Below are positions 34,135 to 44,503 of a DNA stretch of 64,000 nt, one piece after another (the stretch's first letter is position 1; each line of letters opens with the position of its first letter). A program made the translations under genes and the position numbers. Under the pieces are notes generated by a model, which saw only the letters and a program-made list of their open reading frames with translations, was not told the origin of the DNA and did no database searches. This DNA is from Agapanthus africanus (Eukaryota > Streptophyta > Magnoliopsida > Asparagales > Amaryllidaceae): the NCBI GenBank assembly GCA_030015575.1, contig JASDDO010000019.1, positions 513,456,986-513,520,985 of the forward strand. Direction: 5' to 3'.

Positions 34135-36074
34135 TGTAAGTCCATGTCACGCACCCCACGAACTTGCGGGGAGGCGGAATATATGAAAAACGATTATCAA
34201 AGTTTCGTAACACGGACTTGAGCGCATGAATCGTTTCTAAACCATTGCTAACTATCAACTTGAGGTTTAACTACTCGGATACGAAGTTATACCTCACGAT
34301 ACTAGTCCTTCGGGTCTTCATGGCGGTCCTCCACTCCTCGTAGGCTCCTTGGAACATCGGCACCTCAACGGCCTCTTCGAATCAAAGACGATCCACCCGA
34401 AAGCTCCTATGCCAAGCTTAATCTCAAACTTGAGATAATTAGATTGCTTAAAGTGCTAATCTAAGCTACCTAGGGGATATAGAGTGAGATTATGGATGTA
34501 TTAGTCTAGCTAACCCTTGATCTCAACACATGAGAGGCTAGGGTTAGGGTTTGAAGAGAGAGTGAGCTTGAGGAGAGAGAAGGTGAGAATGATAATGAAA
34601 AGAATAATGAACTCATATGAATATATCAACCATAACAATTAATCAAATAAATGATTTATCATCATGGTTAGATTCATTCATCTAGTGTGATTCATTATAT
34701 GACTCATTAATCCATTAATGAGTCATTTAATGTAAAGGATGAATCACACAAATGAGTCATTAAGCATGCTCATGCCACCTTAACCCCTTAGTCATCACTC
34801 TTCTAGAACCTTCCCAACAAATTACGAGAACGCCCCTCCAATCCGTGAATACACGGAAAAACTTTAGACTGTATAAATCCAATAACCCGATACTAGAATC
34901 TGGCTTAAACCAAAAACAGCTAGTAAAAACTGTCCGAAAAGTCGTACGTGCGTAAACACACGTATGTGTCCGAACCCTTGTCGTAAAACCATACGACCTC
35001 TATATCGTTTCGCCTGGAGCAGGGAAACTCTCTGTGTGGGACTCTAAAGACTCGACACTACGCTGGCAGTGGGTTTAACCACAGACCGCAAGCGGCACTA
35101 GCTGTACGTAACGGTCCCCAGGTAGATGTCGATAAGAAGGCCGATGAGGAAAACCATCCGAACCCCTATTGAGCCTGATGTGACAATTTCCGTACAGTCC
35201 GGTCTGTTCGTCTAAGACTATCGCATATTAAGCCTAGGGGGCGGCAAGCGTCAGTCCCTTAATAGCTGTATAAGTCGTGTCGGAGCGAAATCCATTACAC
35301 CATGAGAAGCTACTGGAACCTACCAGTATATCTCGCTTGCCCTGGCCAGGGACTTTGCGTAATGGTTCTCTGACACAGCGCGATATCATCTCCCAATACC
35401 GGGAGAGACGAATCCTATCTAACCGCCACTGCCTCCAAGTGCTCGGGACTGCACCCAACTGCTACCTGTTTGCACGACTCCTTTGAGCCGTGGTAGGGTA
35501 GCAATCTAAGAACAGTGGGACACACTCGAGATGAAGTAGCAGTGTCAAGTCTGCGGACTATGCTGTACTCATGTCACCTGGGAACTGTTAACTGACGATG
35601 GGTATAATACCAACCAATCAGTTCCCCGGCGAGTCCTGTCCGGTGTACCCGTAACCTAACGAGCACCTGTATACTATCTCTAGTACAACGTACTGATGGC
35701 TGTGGGACAGACCATCTCCCCAACTGGGATGAGAAGCGTACACACTTAGTCTACTCCGGAATATCGATGCCCTATCTCGATAATCCAACGACCAGAGACC
35801 TGTATAGGATGTTGCTTACAGACTACCCAGCCCCAACTAGTGTGACTGCCATCACAACGCTGGTAATCAAGCAAAGATCCTATGGGCTATACTAATATGT
35901 ATAAATGATACGTTATAAGAAACATATGCACATATTAAAGTAGACTCAAACCAAGTAGCATACTACTATATTTAGCAAGACTGTTATATATAACTGTGAA
36001 TATCCCAAGCTTCCATTAAGTAATATACATACTAGTATGATACAATAATGGCCCCTATGGCATATACACTAACA
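34135..36074 (-). repeat. 5' LTR (right) of the copia element
   Basis: This is the partner of 26373-28316. It adjoins the primer site on its left and the GGGGG target duplication (from 36075) on its right. Confidence 0.95.
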
Positions 36075-36844
36075 GGGGGGCACTTTCTTGGGGTCAAAAT
36101 TTGCACCCCGGTTGACCAAGTCAAAGTCAAAGTCAACCCTAAGCCAGGTGGACCCAAGCCCAGGTCAAGCGGGCCCATGCCCAAGTCGAGCCCTCGGCCA
36201 GCCTCCTCCATGCCAAAATATAGATCATGTAATAAATAATTTTTATGTAATTTTTTATGCATGGATGTATGCAAAATGGGCATAAAACCAAATTTTTGTA
36301 AAGCCTATGGCTTACGTGCAAAAAGAAATGGCACATGAGCCATGGGATGGGCAAAATGCCATTTTGTAAAGCCCAATGGGCTATATGTAAATATGTATGC
36401 CTATATAAGGAAACATGATGAAAATATCTAATATACTTTTTTCATCCCCCAAATAATCTAGGGTTTGTGCCTCTTTCCCCTTTCTGAAGGTTCTAAACCT
36501 TCTTCTTTCTTTTGAAATTAAATCAAGAGTTTTACTCTTCCTTTTCCAAAACTAAATAGTTTTTCACCACAAAACCCACAAAGGGGAGCTTAGATCTCCC
36601 ATCAGATCTCAAAAGAGAAAAGATTTTTAAAATCTCACATCTCTTGATCTTCAAGATCCTGCCAACAGATGAGGAAGAAGGATGCCCATCTCCGAAAACC
36701 CCATTTTTGGGAAGACCCGGGGCTCCAAAGAAGAACCCCTTTCATCAACTCCAAAATATCTCAGGAGTTTAACTCCATCCTAAATCCTCTTTTAGGATTT
36801 TAAATCTTATTTATGGGGCTAAAATCCACTTTTCCTCGCCGGCG

Positions 36845-37110
36845 CCGAAGCGCCCGAGCGCCCCAAGCGCTCAAGCGCCCAGCGTCTACGTGCCGGGCAC
36901 GTGGTGCGAGAGCGCTCGAGCGCCCAGTACCCACGTGTCGGACACGTGGTGCGCTAGCGCTCGAGCGCACAGCGCTCACGTGTCGGACACGTGGTGCGCT
37001 AGCGCTCGAGCGCTCAGCGCCTAAGCGCCCAGCGCCCACGTGTCGGACACGTGGTGCGCTAGCGCTTAAGCACACATCGCTCAAACGCACAGCGCTCGCG
37101 CGCTAGGCAC
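36845..37110 (+). repeat. GC-rich minisatellite inside the 3' LTR
   Basis: Repeated units combine CACGTGTCGGACACGTG, a near-perfect hairpin, with GTGCGCTAGCGCTCGAGCGC and CAGCGC blocks. Three to four units are present, against about one in the 5' LTR (7983-8090). The array is open in several frames (for example 36813-37106), which is a by-product. Confidence 0.85.
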
Positions 37111-37155
37111 GCGAGGCGCTGGCCCCACGCGTCCTTTGGACGCTTTTCCCCTTTT

Positions 37156-37173
37156 TATATATATGTATACATG

Positions 37174-37223
<50 letters not shown>
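37156..37223. repeat. AT/GTAT microsatellite in the 3' LTR
   Basis: A near-pure run of TA dinucleotides interrupted by GTATACATG. The 5' LTR has only about seven TA units at the matching place (8117). Confidence 0.95.
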
Positions 37224-37227
<4 letters not shown>

Positions 37228-37625
37228 CTCACACACTCAACAACACCGTCCCTTTAAAACATTTCGGGCCGGGGCGCTGCCCCACACCCCGCAAGAGGGC
37301 TGCTAGCCCCCTTGACCCCCAGCCCACTATCCGGGTAGCGGGATCCCCGTAAAACCTCTGCGGGGCCCCCGATATATCCAAAACCCCTTCAAAACACAAC
37401 ACTGTATGTTGAGTTCGCATGACCAGTTTAACCTGTCAATCGGAGGTTCCCTCGCTTCAAAGGCGAGAGGTGATTAACGGCAGCTTAGTCCGCGGCTGCC
37501 AGAGATTCGAATCCCCACAATCAATAAACCCCAGCCTACCCTAGGAAGGTAGAATCTGTAATGCGCCTGACAAGTGCGCGCGTATTCCCATCTCAATGGG
37601 GTGACGAAAAACACCCTACACTCTC

Positions 37626-39078
37626 ATGGTTCGTCCAACTTTTCCAGATTAGGTGCCTAAATGGATGGAGCAACAAGTCATTCACAATGCTTCTTTCGTT
37701 CTTGAAAGATTCTATGCCCCCGGGAAATAACGTGCCCGACAGCTGTACAGAGCCAAGAAGATGATATCTGATTTGGGTCTGAAGTGTGAGAAGATTCAAG
37801 CATGTCCTAAAAATTGCGTGTTATACCAAAAAGAGAATTCAGATTTGAAAGAGTGTCCAACATGCGGAGAGGCCAGGTATAAGCCGAAAGATTTTGATAA
37901 GAAGCCCGATATACCTATTAAGATAGCACGATACTTTCCCATAACACAGAGGCTGCAGAGGCTATTCAGGTGCAAGAAAACAGCCGAGGCAATGATTTGG
38001 CATCACCGTGCTCCTCCAAGTGAAGATGGAAAAATGAGTCATTCAAGAGATTCACCGGCATGGAAGAATTTCGATAGGAGGCACGCAATATTCAGTAGCG
38101 ATCCTCGCAATGTCAGGCTCGGACTGGCTAGTGATGGCTTCTGCCCATTCAACTTTATGGCTGGAAGCCACAGCACATGGCCCGTTGTAATGATAGTTTA
38201 TAATCTGTCGTCTTGGTTAGTTATGGACCAATCATACTTTATGATACCTCTTCTTATCGACGGACCAAACTCACCGGGAAACAATATCGACGTCTATCTC
38301 CGACCTCTGATCGAGGAGTTAAAATCTCTATTCATTGATGGTGTAGAGACTTACGAGGCAAATACAACCCTCATACCGCGTGCGGCTTTAATATGGACAA
38401 TTAATGACTTTTCTGCGTATGGAATGCTATCAGGTTGGTCCGTACATGGTCACAAAGCATGTCCTCATTGCCATCACATACAACATCGAAATTCTTGAAT
38501 TTTAGTAGGAAGGTTTATTATTGCGGCCATCGACGTTTCCTGCCTCTGGACCACCCCTACAGGTTAGACGCTGTTCATTTTGATGGTCATTAGGAGTTTC
38601 TTGGACCTCCATCCCCATTGTTCGGAGAGGACGTGACTGCTTAGTGGGATGGTTACGATAATTTGACCTTCGGGATGGATCCGACAAAACAGGGCAAACC
38701 ACCATTCTGGAACAAGTTAAGCATTTTTTTCGAGCTTCCGTACTGGTCAACAAATTTAGTGCGTCATTGTCTGGACGTCATGCACATAGAGAAGGGAGTA
38801 TTCGAGCACATACTCAACTTGCTTCTTTGTAAAGACGGGAAATCGAAAGACAACCTCAATACTCGGATGGATCTAAGGGACTGGGAAATTAGAAGTGAAT
38901 TGCATCCTAAACCGGTAGCTGGTAAACCAGGCAAGTTTATACTTCCCAATGCCGCTTATCATATGTCACAACTGGAGAAGAACAGATTCCTGCAGGTGTT
39001 GCATGATTTGAAAGTTCCCACAGGTTTCTCAGGTTCATTCAGCAAGAAAATAAAAATTGTGAAAGGCAAGATCGATGG
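37626..39078 (+). pseudogene. TNP2-like: CACTA-1 transposase, central tnp2 domain
   Basis: This is the continuation of the frame split at 7287. Conserved tnp2 blocks are CLNGWSNKSFTMLLSFLKD, ISDLGLKCEKIQACPKNCVL, CPTCGEARYKPKDF, ARYFPITQRLQRLF, MIWHHRAPP, FDRRHAIFSSDPRNVRLGLA, DGFCPFNFM, WPVVMIVYNLS, IDVYLRPLIEELKSLF, LIWTINDFSAYGMLSGWSVH and CPHCHH, then YYCGHRRFLPLDHPYR and LVRHCLDVMHIEKGVFEHIL. A frameshift near 37745 separates the first block (to PDS) from LYRAKKMISDLGL. Further frame breaks and stops lie around 38497-38645. The tnp2 domain carries the transposase function of TNPD. This copy is decayed. Confidence 0.93.
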
Positions 39079-39737
39079 GCTGAAAAGTCATGATCACCAT
39101 GTTATCATGGAGCACCTTCTCCCATTAGCCCTCAGGATTTCCCTCCCTGAATCGGTTGGTCTAGTAATCAACGACCTATATTGTTTTTCAAAGAGTTATG
39201 CGCTAAAACACTGGATGTAGTTACGCTGGAGAAATTAGAAAATTCTATTCATTGATACTTTGCAAGTTTGAGCGTATTTTCCCACCGTCATTCTTCGATA
39301 TCATAATACACCTGATAGTTCATCTTGCAACTGAGGCTAAGTTAGCCGGATCGGTACAATATCGATGGATGTATCCCGTCGAGAGGTACGTGGAATTTTT
39401 CGTTTCGCGCAATTTTTAAAATTATTGTTGTCCTGTATACCCGTATTTATTTATTCAACATATTTTCTTTAGGTAGCTCTACACTCCTAAAAAGTATATA
39501 CGCAATAGAAATCGACCAGAGGGTTCTATCATGCAAGGTTATCTTCTAGATGAAGCAAACACATTTTGTTCCCGCTATCTGGACGAGAACATTGAGACGA
39601 GACTTAACCTGCCTCGAAGAATTCAAGACGAGCCATATGGTAAAGCCGGTTATAAGATGGTAGACACTATATTTATCAACAAAATATACCGGTTTATCTT
39701 GCTCAATAGCGTATGTCTTGAAAAAATTAAAGAGTAA
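39079..39737 (+). pseudogene. TNP2-like: CACTA-1 transposase, DUF4218 region
   Basis: SHDHHVIMEHLLPLALRISL starts the domain. It is followed, across frame changes near 39210-39385, by residues corresponding to IFPPSFFDIIIHLIVHLATE and KLAGSVQYRWMYPVERY. A putative intron (GTACGTGG near 39386 to TTCTTTAG near 39473) leads to TPKKYIRNRNRPEGSIMQGY, then LLDEANTFCSRYLDENIETR. DUF4218 normally follows tnp2 in CACTA transposases, and the motif order is right. The exon ends at about 39735 (GTAAGT). Confidence 0.85.
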
Positions 39738-39820
39738 GTTTTTTTGGATTAATTGTTATATTTGTGTTTGTGTGTGTATGAAATGATATAATATTAATGT
39801 CATAATTTATTGTCGAGAAC

Positions 39821-40660
39821 AGAATTCATTTTAACGAGGTACGTAAGGGGCATCCTGATTGGAACGATGAACGATTGAAAAAATATCATCAGGATAATTT
39901 TTGCGATTGGGTTGTACATCATGTAAGTTATTCGAATAACATGTTATTGCTATCAGTTTAAATCTAAACTTATATCGTTATGTATTTGTCGTAAAAAAAA
40001 TTTTGTTAGATCCACGATTCGAACTTGTCTGCATCATTAGAGAGTGATTCAAGATATTTAGCTCAGTTTCCTAATATGGAGATTGCATATTATAAAGGAT
40101 TCGATGTCATCGGATACAAATTCGAAATTAAGGACATAGAAACATCTAGAACCACTCAAAATAATGGGATTGCGACGGTAAGATCAGATGGTGTGATTTA
40201 TTATGGATACTAAAATTATATACTCGGTATCCAATATCCCAGACAATCAGAACCCTTTTATATATTTCAGTGTACTTGGTACGATATGTGAACCGATACG
40301 GATAAGTGGAGAAGTAATCTCGGGACTTGGAAAGATGAATATGGATTGACCAGTGTGAATACACTTCGATTTTACGGTTAGGAAGATCCGTTTATCTTTC
40401 CGAACCAAGCGTTCCAAGTATACTACTCATAGTGTTTGAAGCATCCGGGATGGAGTGTCGTATGCCGTTGGAAACCAAGGGATGTCTACGATGTTCCAGA
40501 ATTCGAGGACAGCGATGATGATGAAGAAGAGAGAAGATTTAGAGTGCTCTGACCGTCTGTTTCGAAAGACGGGTTGTTTTCGGCTGATCATGAAGTTACG
40601 TGGGTTAGAAATGATATCGATGATGAAATCCAAGTAGATATGTCTAATGCGCCCACGAAA
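39821..40660 (+). pseudogene. TNP2-like: CACTA-1 transposase, C-terminal DUF4216 region
   Basis: A short exon (39821-39923: HFNEVRKGHPDWNDERLKKY, then NFCDWVVHH) ends at GTAAGT. The next exon, from about 40011, has MEIAYYKGFDVIGYKFEIKD, then VIYYGY, FQCTWYD, GLTSVNTLRFYG, DPFIFPNQAFQVYYS and WSVVCRWKPRDVYDV, the pattern of DUF4216. An acidic tail follows (EFEDSDDDEEE), then a basic end (NAPTKRKR, about 40650-40667). At least four in-frame stops are present, the first at 40211-40213 right after YYGY. This domain is the usual C-terminus of TNP2-type proteins. Confidence 0.85.
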
Positions 40661-40771
40661 CGAAAAAGGTTATCAGTAATGTTATATTATTACTTCACAT
40701 TTTACGATCTATAAATATATAGTCAATACTTGTAATGATTGGCTAATGCGTCCACGAACCGTTTTATTTAG

Positions 40772-41830
40772 ATTTGATGACGATGACGGGAGCAGTGAGG
40801 GGCGTCAGGAGTTCCAGCCGTGGCATCGGCAGAGGCAGAGGCAGAGGCAGAGGCAGAGGCAGAGCGGTTCTGCCACCTAGAGAGCTGCGTAGGGAGCTTC
40901 AGAGGGCCGGTCTTGCACCCCGATCGGAGACCCCTTCTGATGCCTCCTTCCGTATGGACTTTACCACACATCCAGGTATATTGCACGCATATTCATTTTG
41001 AATGTAATATTATAGATATACATGCATGTTCATGTCAAAATTACTTACATTGTCAATGTTTGATTGTCTAGCTATTGGTGATGCGTCCACATCAGGGACA
41101 GAGGCCACCCCCGCACCTCCAGGTATGTTTATATATCATATAGTGCATGCATATTGATTTAGAATGCCATATCATAAATATACATACATTCTTTTTTCTC
41201 TTACGTACTTACATCTCAGGCTGTAGGTGGTGCCTTCACATCTCTGGCAGAGCCCACCACTGCACATGCGGGTATGTTTATATATCCTATAGTGTATACA
41301 TGTTGATTTAGAATGTTATATTATTGATATACGCATTCTTTTTGCAATTACTTATATAGCTGATATTTGATTGTCTAATTATAGGTAGTGCGTCCTCCTT
41401 TGGTGCAGGGGCCACTCCCGTCACTTCCATACCCTCCGCTCAGTCTGCAGGTTTGTATGAATAAATATAAAATATTTATTCATTTTAAATATCTTTTAAG
41501 AATAAACATGAACTTCATGTAATTTTATCGATGTTTATTTTCTAGTTGGAGATGCGTCCACGTCCGGGTCACCGGCTGTTCCTCACCGGAGGAACTATCG
41601 TCCCGCTCATGCTGCTGCCCGGGCCCAGGCTCGTGCTTCTGTCGCTGGAAGTATATATCACACTTCAATTTTCGTTAAACCTTGATTTCTTAATACCACT
41701 TTGTCTTAATATTGATTGTCTTGATATTTCTTGTAGATGCAGGACCTCCCTATCCCGAGAGGGGGACTCGAGGCCCGAATCAGTCCTACAGGCTGAGGCC
41801 CGACAGAGCTAGGGGGAGGCAGCATTCCCC
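40772..41830 (+). pseudogene. TNPA-like: CACTA-1 second gene, 5' exons (Transposase_24 family)
   Basis: Exon one (about 40772-40975) encodes a glycine/arginine run (GRGRGRGRGRGR) from the ATG at 40774. Four short exons follow, bounded by AG and GT: 41072-41122, about 41220-41271, 41385-41450 and 41546-41650. All encode variants of GDASTSGTEATPAPPG; the last adds an arginine/alanine-rich segment (HRRNYRPAHAAARAQARA). The next exon starts at 41737 (DAGPPYPERGTRGPNQSYRL) and is cut at 41830 by a solo LTR. CACTA-2 has matching exons. The protein is expected to bind the subterminal repeats, as TNPA does, though here that is inference. Confidence 0.8.
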
Positions 41831-44036
41831 TGTTAGTTATATGTATGCCCTAGAGGCCATTACTGTACATACGATGTATATTGTAGTGGATGCTTGGACA
41901 TATATAGGGAGGACTTTCTTGCTCGATATGATAGTACGCTATCTGGTTACTCTTTATCTTAACATGTACTCTGATTGTCTCTATGTTACATGTTGATAAA
42001 CCCCTTAGGATGAGTACTTGACTACCAGGACTATGATGTCGATCATACTAGTGGGGACAGGGTAGTCGCCAAGTACATCCTTCAAATATTCCTAGTCGTA
42101 GGAGTACCGAGACAGGGCATCGATACTCCAGAGTAGACTAGCGTATGTGCTTCTTGACCCATATGATGGGCGATGGATGATCCCATATCCATTGGTGTTT
42201 GACATCAGAGAAGGTATACGGGTGCTCAGTGGAGACTGGGTACACTGGACGGACTCGCCGAGAACTCCCAGATGGTATTATACCTCACGTTAGATGGCAG
42301 TTCTCTGGTGACACTGGTACAGGTTAGTTTGTAGACCCGAGATCGTCATAGAGTCTTTTGTGATTCCCACTGTGCTTTGATTTCCATCATACCACGTCCA
42401 AGAGGGCGTGCAAAAAGGTGGCTTTTGGGTACAGTCCCGAATCACATGGAGGCAATGAGCGATAGAAGGCAAAGGGGTTTCGTCTCTCCCGATATAGGGA
42501 GTTGATGTTGCGCTATGTTCGATTGGCTATAACTGGAAATCCCTGGCCAGGGTTGCTGAGATTTACTGGTAAGTGTTATCAGTAGTTTCTCGAACTGTTA
42601 TGGACCTCATATCGACACGACTTATCAAGCTACTGGGGTCTGACGTTTACCACCCCTAGGCGAGATATGCGACATATCAGACGAAGAGACCGGACTGTAC
42701 GGGAGTGTTACTGGTTGGATTCATGGGAGAATGTACAGGCTTGCTTGTTGATCTTCTGATTGCTCAATACCTGGGTGGCTGTTACGTTTAGCTGACCGCT
42801 TGCAGCCTGTGGGTGTTTGATATGATCATCACCTACTGCCGGCGTATTGACGATTCTTTAGAGTCCTATACAGAGGTTTCCTGGCTCAGGCAAAACGGAG
42901 TAAGAGCACATATGTGATATGTGCGGGACCGAGAATAATACGTGTATGCGATACCGTATTAAATTCTCACGATATGAGATATCGGCCGGGTATATATGAT
43001 ATAGCCGGGTCATCGGACCAAGTGTTGATTCGATGAACTGATACAGATTATATTAGTCGGTTATTTATGAAATAGCCGGATTATCGGATCAAGTGTTGAA
43101 TCGATAATTTAATGTATAATTATATATTTGATATATTAAATTACATTAACTAATATTAGCTCACTTAAAGATTCATTTTCTCACTCGGATAATACATTGA
43201 TATATATGTGATATATTTTAATTGTATTATTTTTTTTTGTTGCAATAAATATTGTATATGTGATATATAATATTGTAACATGTTATGGTTATAAATGCAA
43301 CATGATTTGTGGAGTTTAAATATGGTTAGGGTTTGGATTAGGGTTAAGCTTTCTTGAAGCTTTTAAGAAGCTTCTTGAAGTTTTGACTTTGACCTTGATA
43401 TTTTGTGATATTTTGCAAAGATATTTCTTTAACCCAACCCAACCCTTTAACCATAGTTAATTCTCTACATGGGTTAAGTCTTCATACTTAACCCATGGTT
43501 GCATTTCTAACCACACTTGATTCATTATTCATCACAAATGGTTTTGCTTCTTCTTCTTCTTCCTCTTAGATAAAAAGCTTTCCAGCCTTTTCAAAAGTGA
43601 TGAAAATGAGTGAGATAAAGAAAACAAATGAGAGCTAAATTCCTATTTCATCATCCTCATCTATTCTAGATTAGGGTGTTTGCTTTGCTAATACTTGATT
43701 AGTGAAGCAAAAACTTGGGCTTGAGTTTCTTCAAGGTAGATCATCTTTGTTATCGAAGATCGGAAGCAAGCTTGCATTTTTCTCTTCATGGAGCCTCTCT
43801 AGAGTCCGGGTACTCAATGATCGCAACGAAGGGACCTCAACATGGAGCTTTAGAAGTGAAGGAACGGACTACAAAGGTTGTAATCCCTAACTCTTAGAAG
43901 TAAAGTTGTTTACTTGCTATGTTTCGTCTAATCTCTAATCTAAGATCTTGGTTAGGGTTGTTCGGCACATGATAAATTTGATTTTGGCATGGTTGATGCC
44001 TTGTAGAACCTTGTGAAAGTGCCCAGTAACCCTACA
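41831..44036 (+). mobile_element. Solo copia LTR
   Basis: It starts TGTTAGTTATATGTATGCCC and ends GTAACCCTACA, with TCCCC duplicated at 41826-41830 and 44037-44041. Removing it restores the exon seen uninterrupted in CACTA-2. Its start and interior (GGGACAGGGTAGTCGCCAAG, CAGGGCATCGATACTCCAGA) resemble the LTR of the copia element at 26373-36074 read on the minus strand, so both are of related families, though clearly diverged. An LTR-LTR recombination product. Confidence 0.9.
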
Positions 44037-44041
44037 TCCCC

Positions 44042-44503
44042 CTCTTTTTTACCCCTGATTATCGCTATACCGGCGACTATGCCGAGAGGTTCGGCCGATA
44101 TATAAGGGATGAGAGCCGCCTCGTGAAGAACTATCCACTTCACCTTGAGTGGGGTGACCAGCACCGGCGCTTATTCATCACCCTCTTCTGGGATCAGGCT
44201 CGGGTATTAATACATATTTTCATTTGATTTATCCAATATATTTATTATTAACACTTGCAATTTAAAAACATTGTTTTTTTGTATTTTCAGTTGGATTGCG
44301 ATTTTCAGCCTGTACCCGACCCTGATCAGCCTGGGAGGGTGCTCGATCTTCACGCTCTTTACCATGGCCTGATGAAGAACATGCAATCGAAGGTCCGATA
44401 CAATAGGAATGAGCTGAAGATCGACTGCTATTCACTGTGGACGGCGACCCCCGAGGCAGAGAGAGCGGCCTTCCTACATACTCCGGCCTTTGCAAGAGTC
44501 GAC
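44042..44503 (+). pseudogene. TNPA-like: CACTA-1 second gene, middle exons
   Basis: The exon resumed after the solo LTR encodes YAERFGRYIRDESRLVKNYP and LHLEWGDQHRRLF and ends at about 44203 (CGG|GTATTA). After a short intron with acceptor TTTTCAG at 44290, the next exon encodes LDCDFQPVPDPDQPGRVLDL, HALYHGLMKNMQSKVRYNRN and ELKIDCYSLWTATPEAERAA. It is split at 44503 by the Tekay-like element and resumes at 56126 in frame (VDIWPLLCQYF). These blocks fit the Transposase_24 (Ptta/En/Spm) family. Confidence 0.88.

Larger units (their letters stand above)
26373..36074 (-). mobile_element. Full-length Ty1/copia retrotransposon
   Basis: LTRs of about 1.94 kb (26373-28316, 34135-36074) end in TGTAAGTCC and ACACTAACA on the + strand. 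The insertion is flanked by GGGGG on both sides. A tRNA-iMet primer site (TGGTATCAGAGCC on the minus strand) adjoins the right LTR, and a purine tract (AAGTGGGAGAT on the minus strand) adjoins the left LTR. Gag, protease, integrase, reverse transcriptase and RNase H follow in copia order between 32065 and 28317. The protein resembles the Tork/TAR/Angela group; I cannot fix the lineage. It is broken, with several breaks, and LTRs differ by roughly 2-3% by eye. Confidence 0.95.
7288..37620 (+). mobile_element. Giant gag-only Ty3/gypsy-type LTR element (TR-GAG-like)
   Basis: LTRs at 7288-8525 and 36086-37620 share sequence end to end. The insertion is flanked by CTCTC at 7283-7287 and 37621-37625, and the CACTA transposase reads straight across once it is removed. 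Between the LTRs are a primer-site-like sequence (8531), two unknown open frames, several repeat arrays, a Ty3/gypsy gag region (13210-14798), more repeat arrays, and a polypurine tract just before the 3' LTR. No reverse transcriptase, RNase H or integrase coding of its own is seen, which fits the TR-GAG class of elements dependent on enzymes from relatives. Without its two guests it would be about 12 kb. It is an old, broken copy with several breaks; LTRs differ by several percent by eye. Confidence 0.88.
36086..37620 (+). repeat. 3' LTR of the gag-only element
   Basis: It starts TCTTGGGGTCAAAATTTGCA and ends GACGAAAAACACCCTACA, followed by the CTCTC target duplication. It is longer than the 5' LTR because of an expanded GC-rich minisatellite (about 36845-37110), an AT microsatellite (37156-37223) and a segment around 36781-36845 that is absent from the partner. 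The TATA box is repeated near 36402. Confidence 0.92.

Noticed and set aside
36813-37106. Arginine/alanine-rich frame of 97 codons
   Set aside because: It is the GC-rich minisatellite of the 3' LTR read in one frame; the opposite strand is open too.
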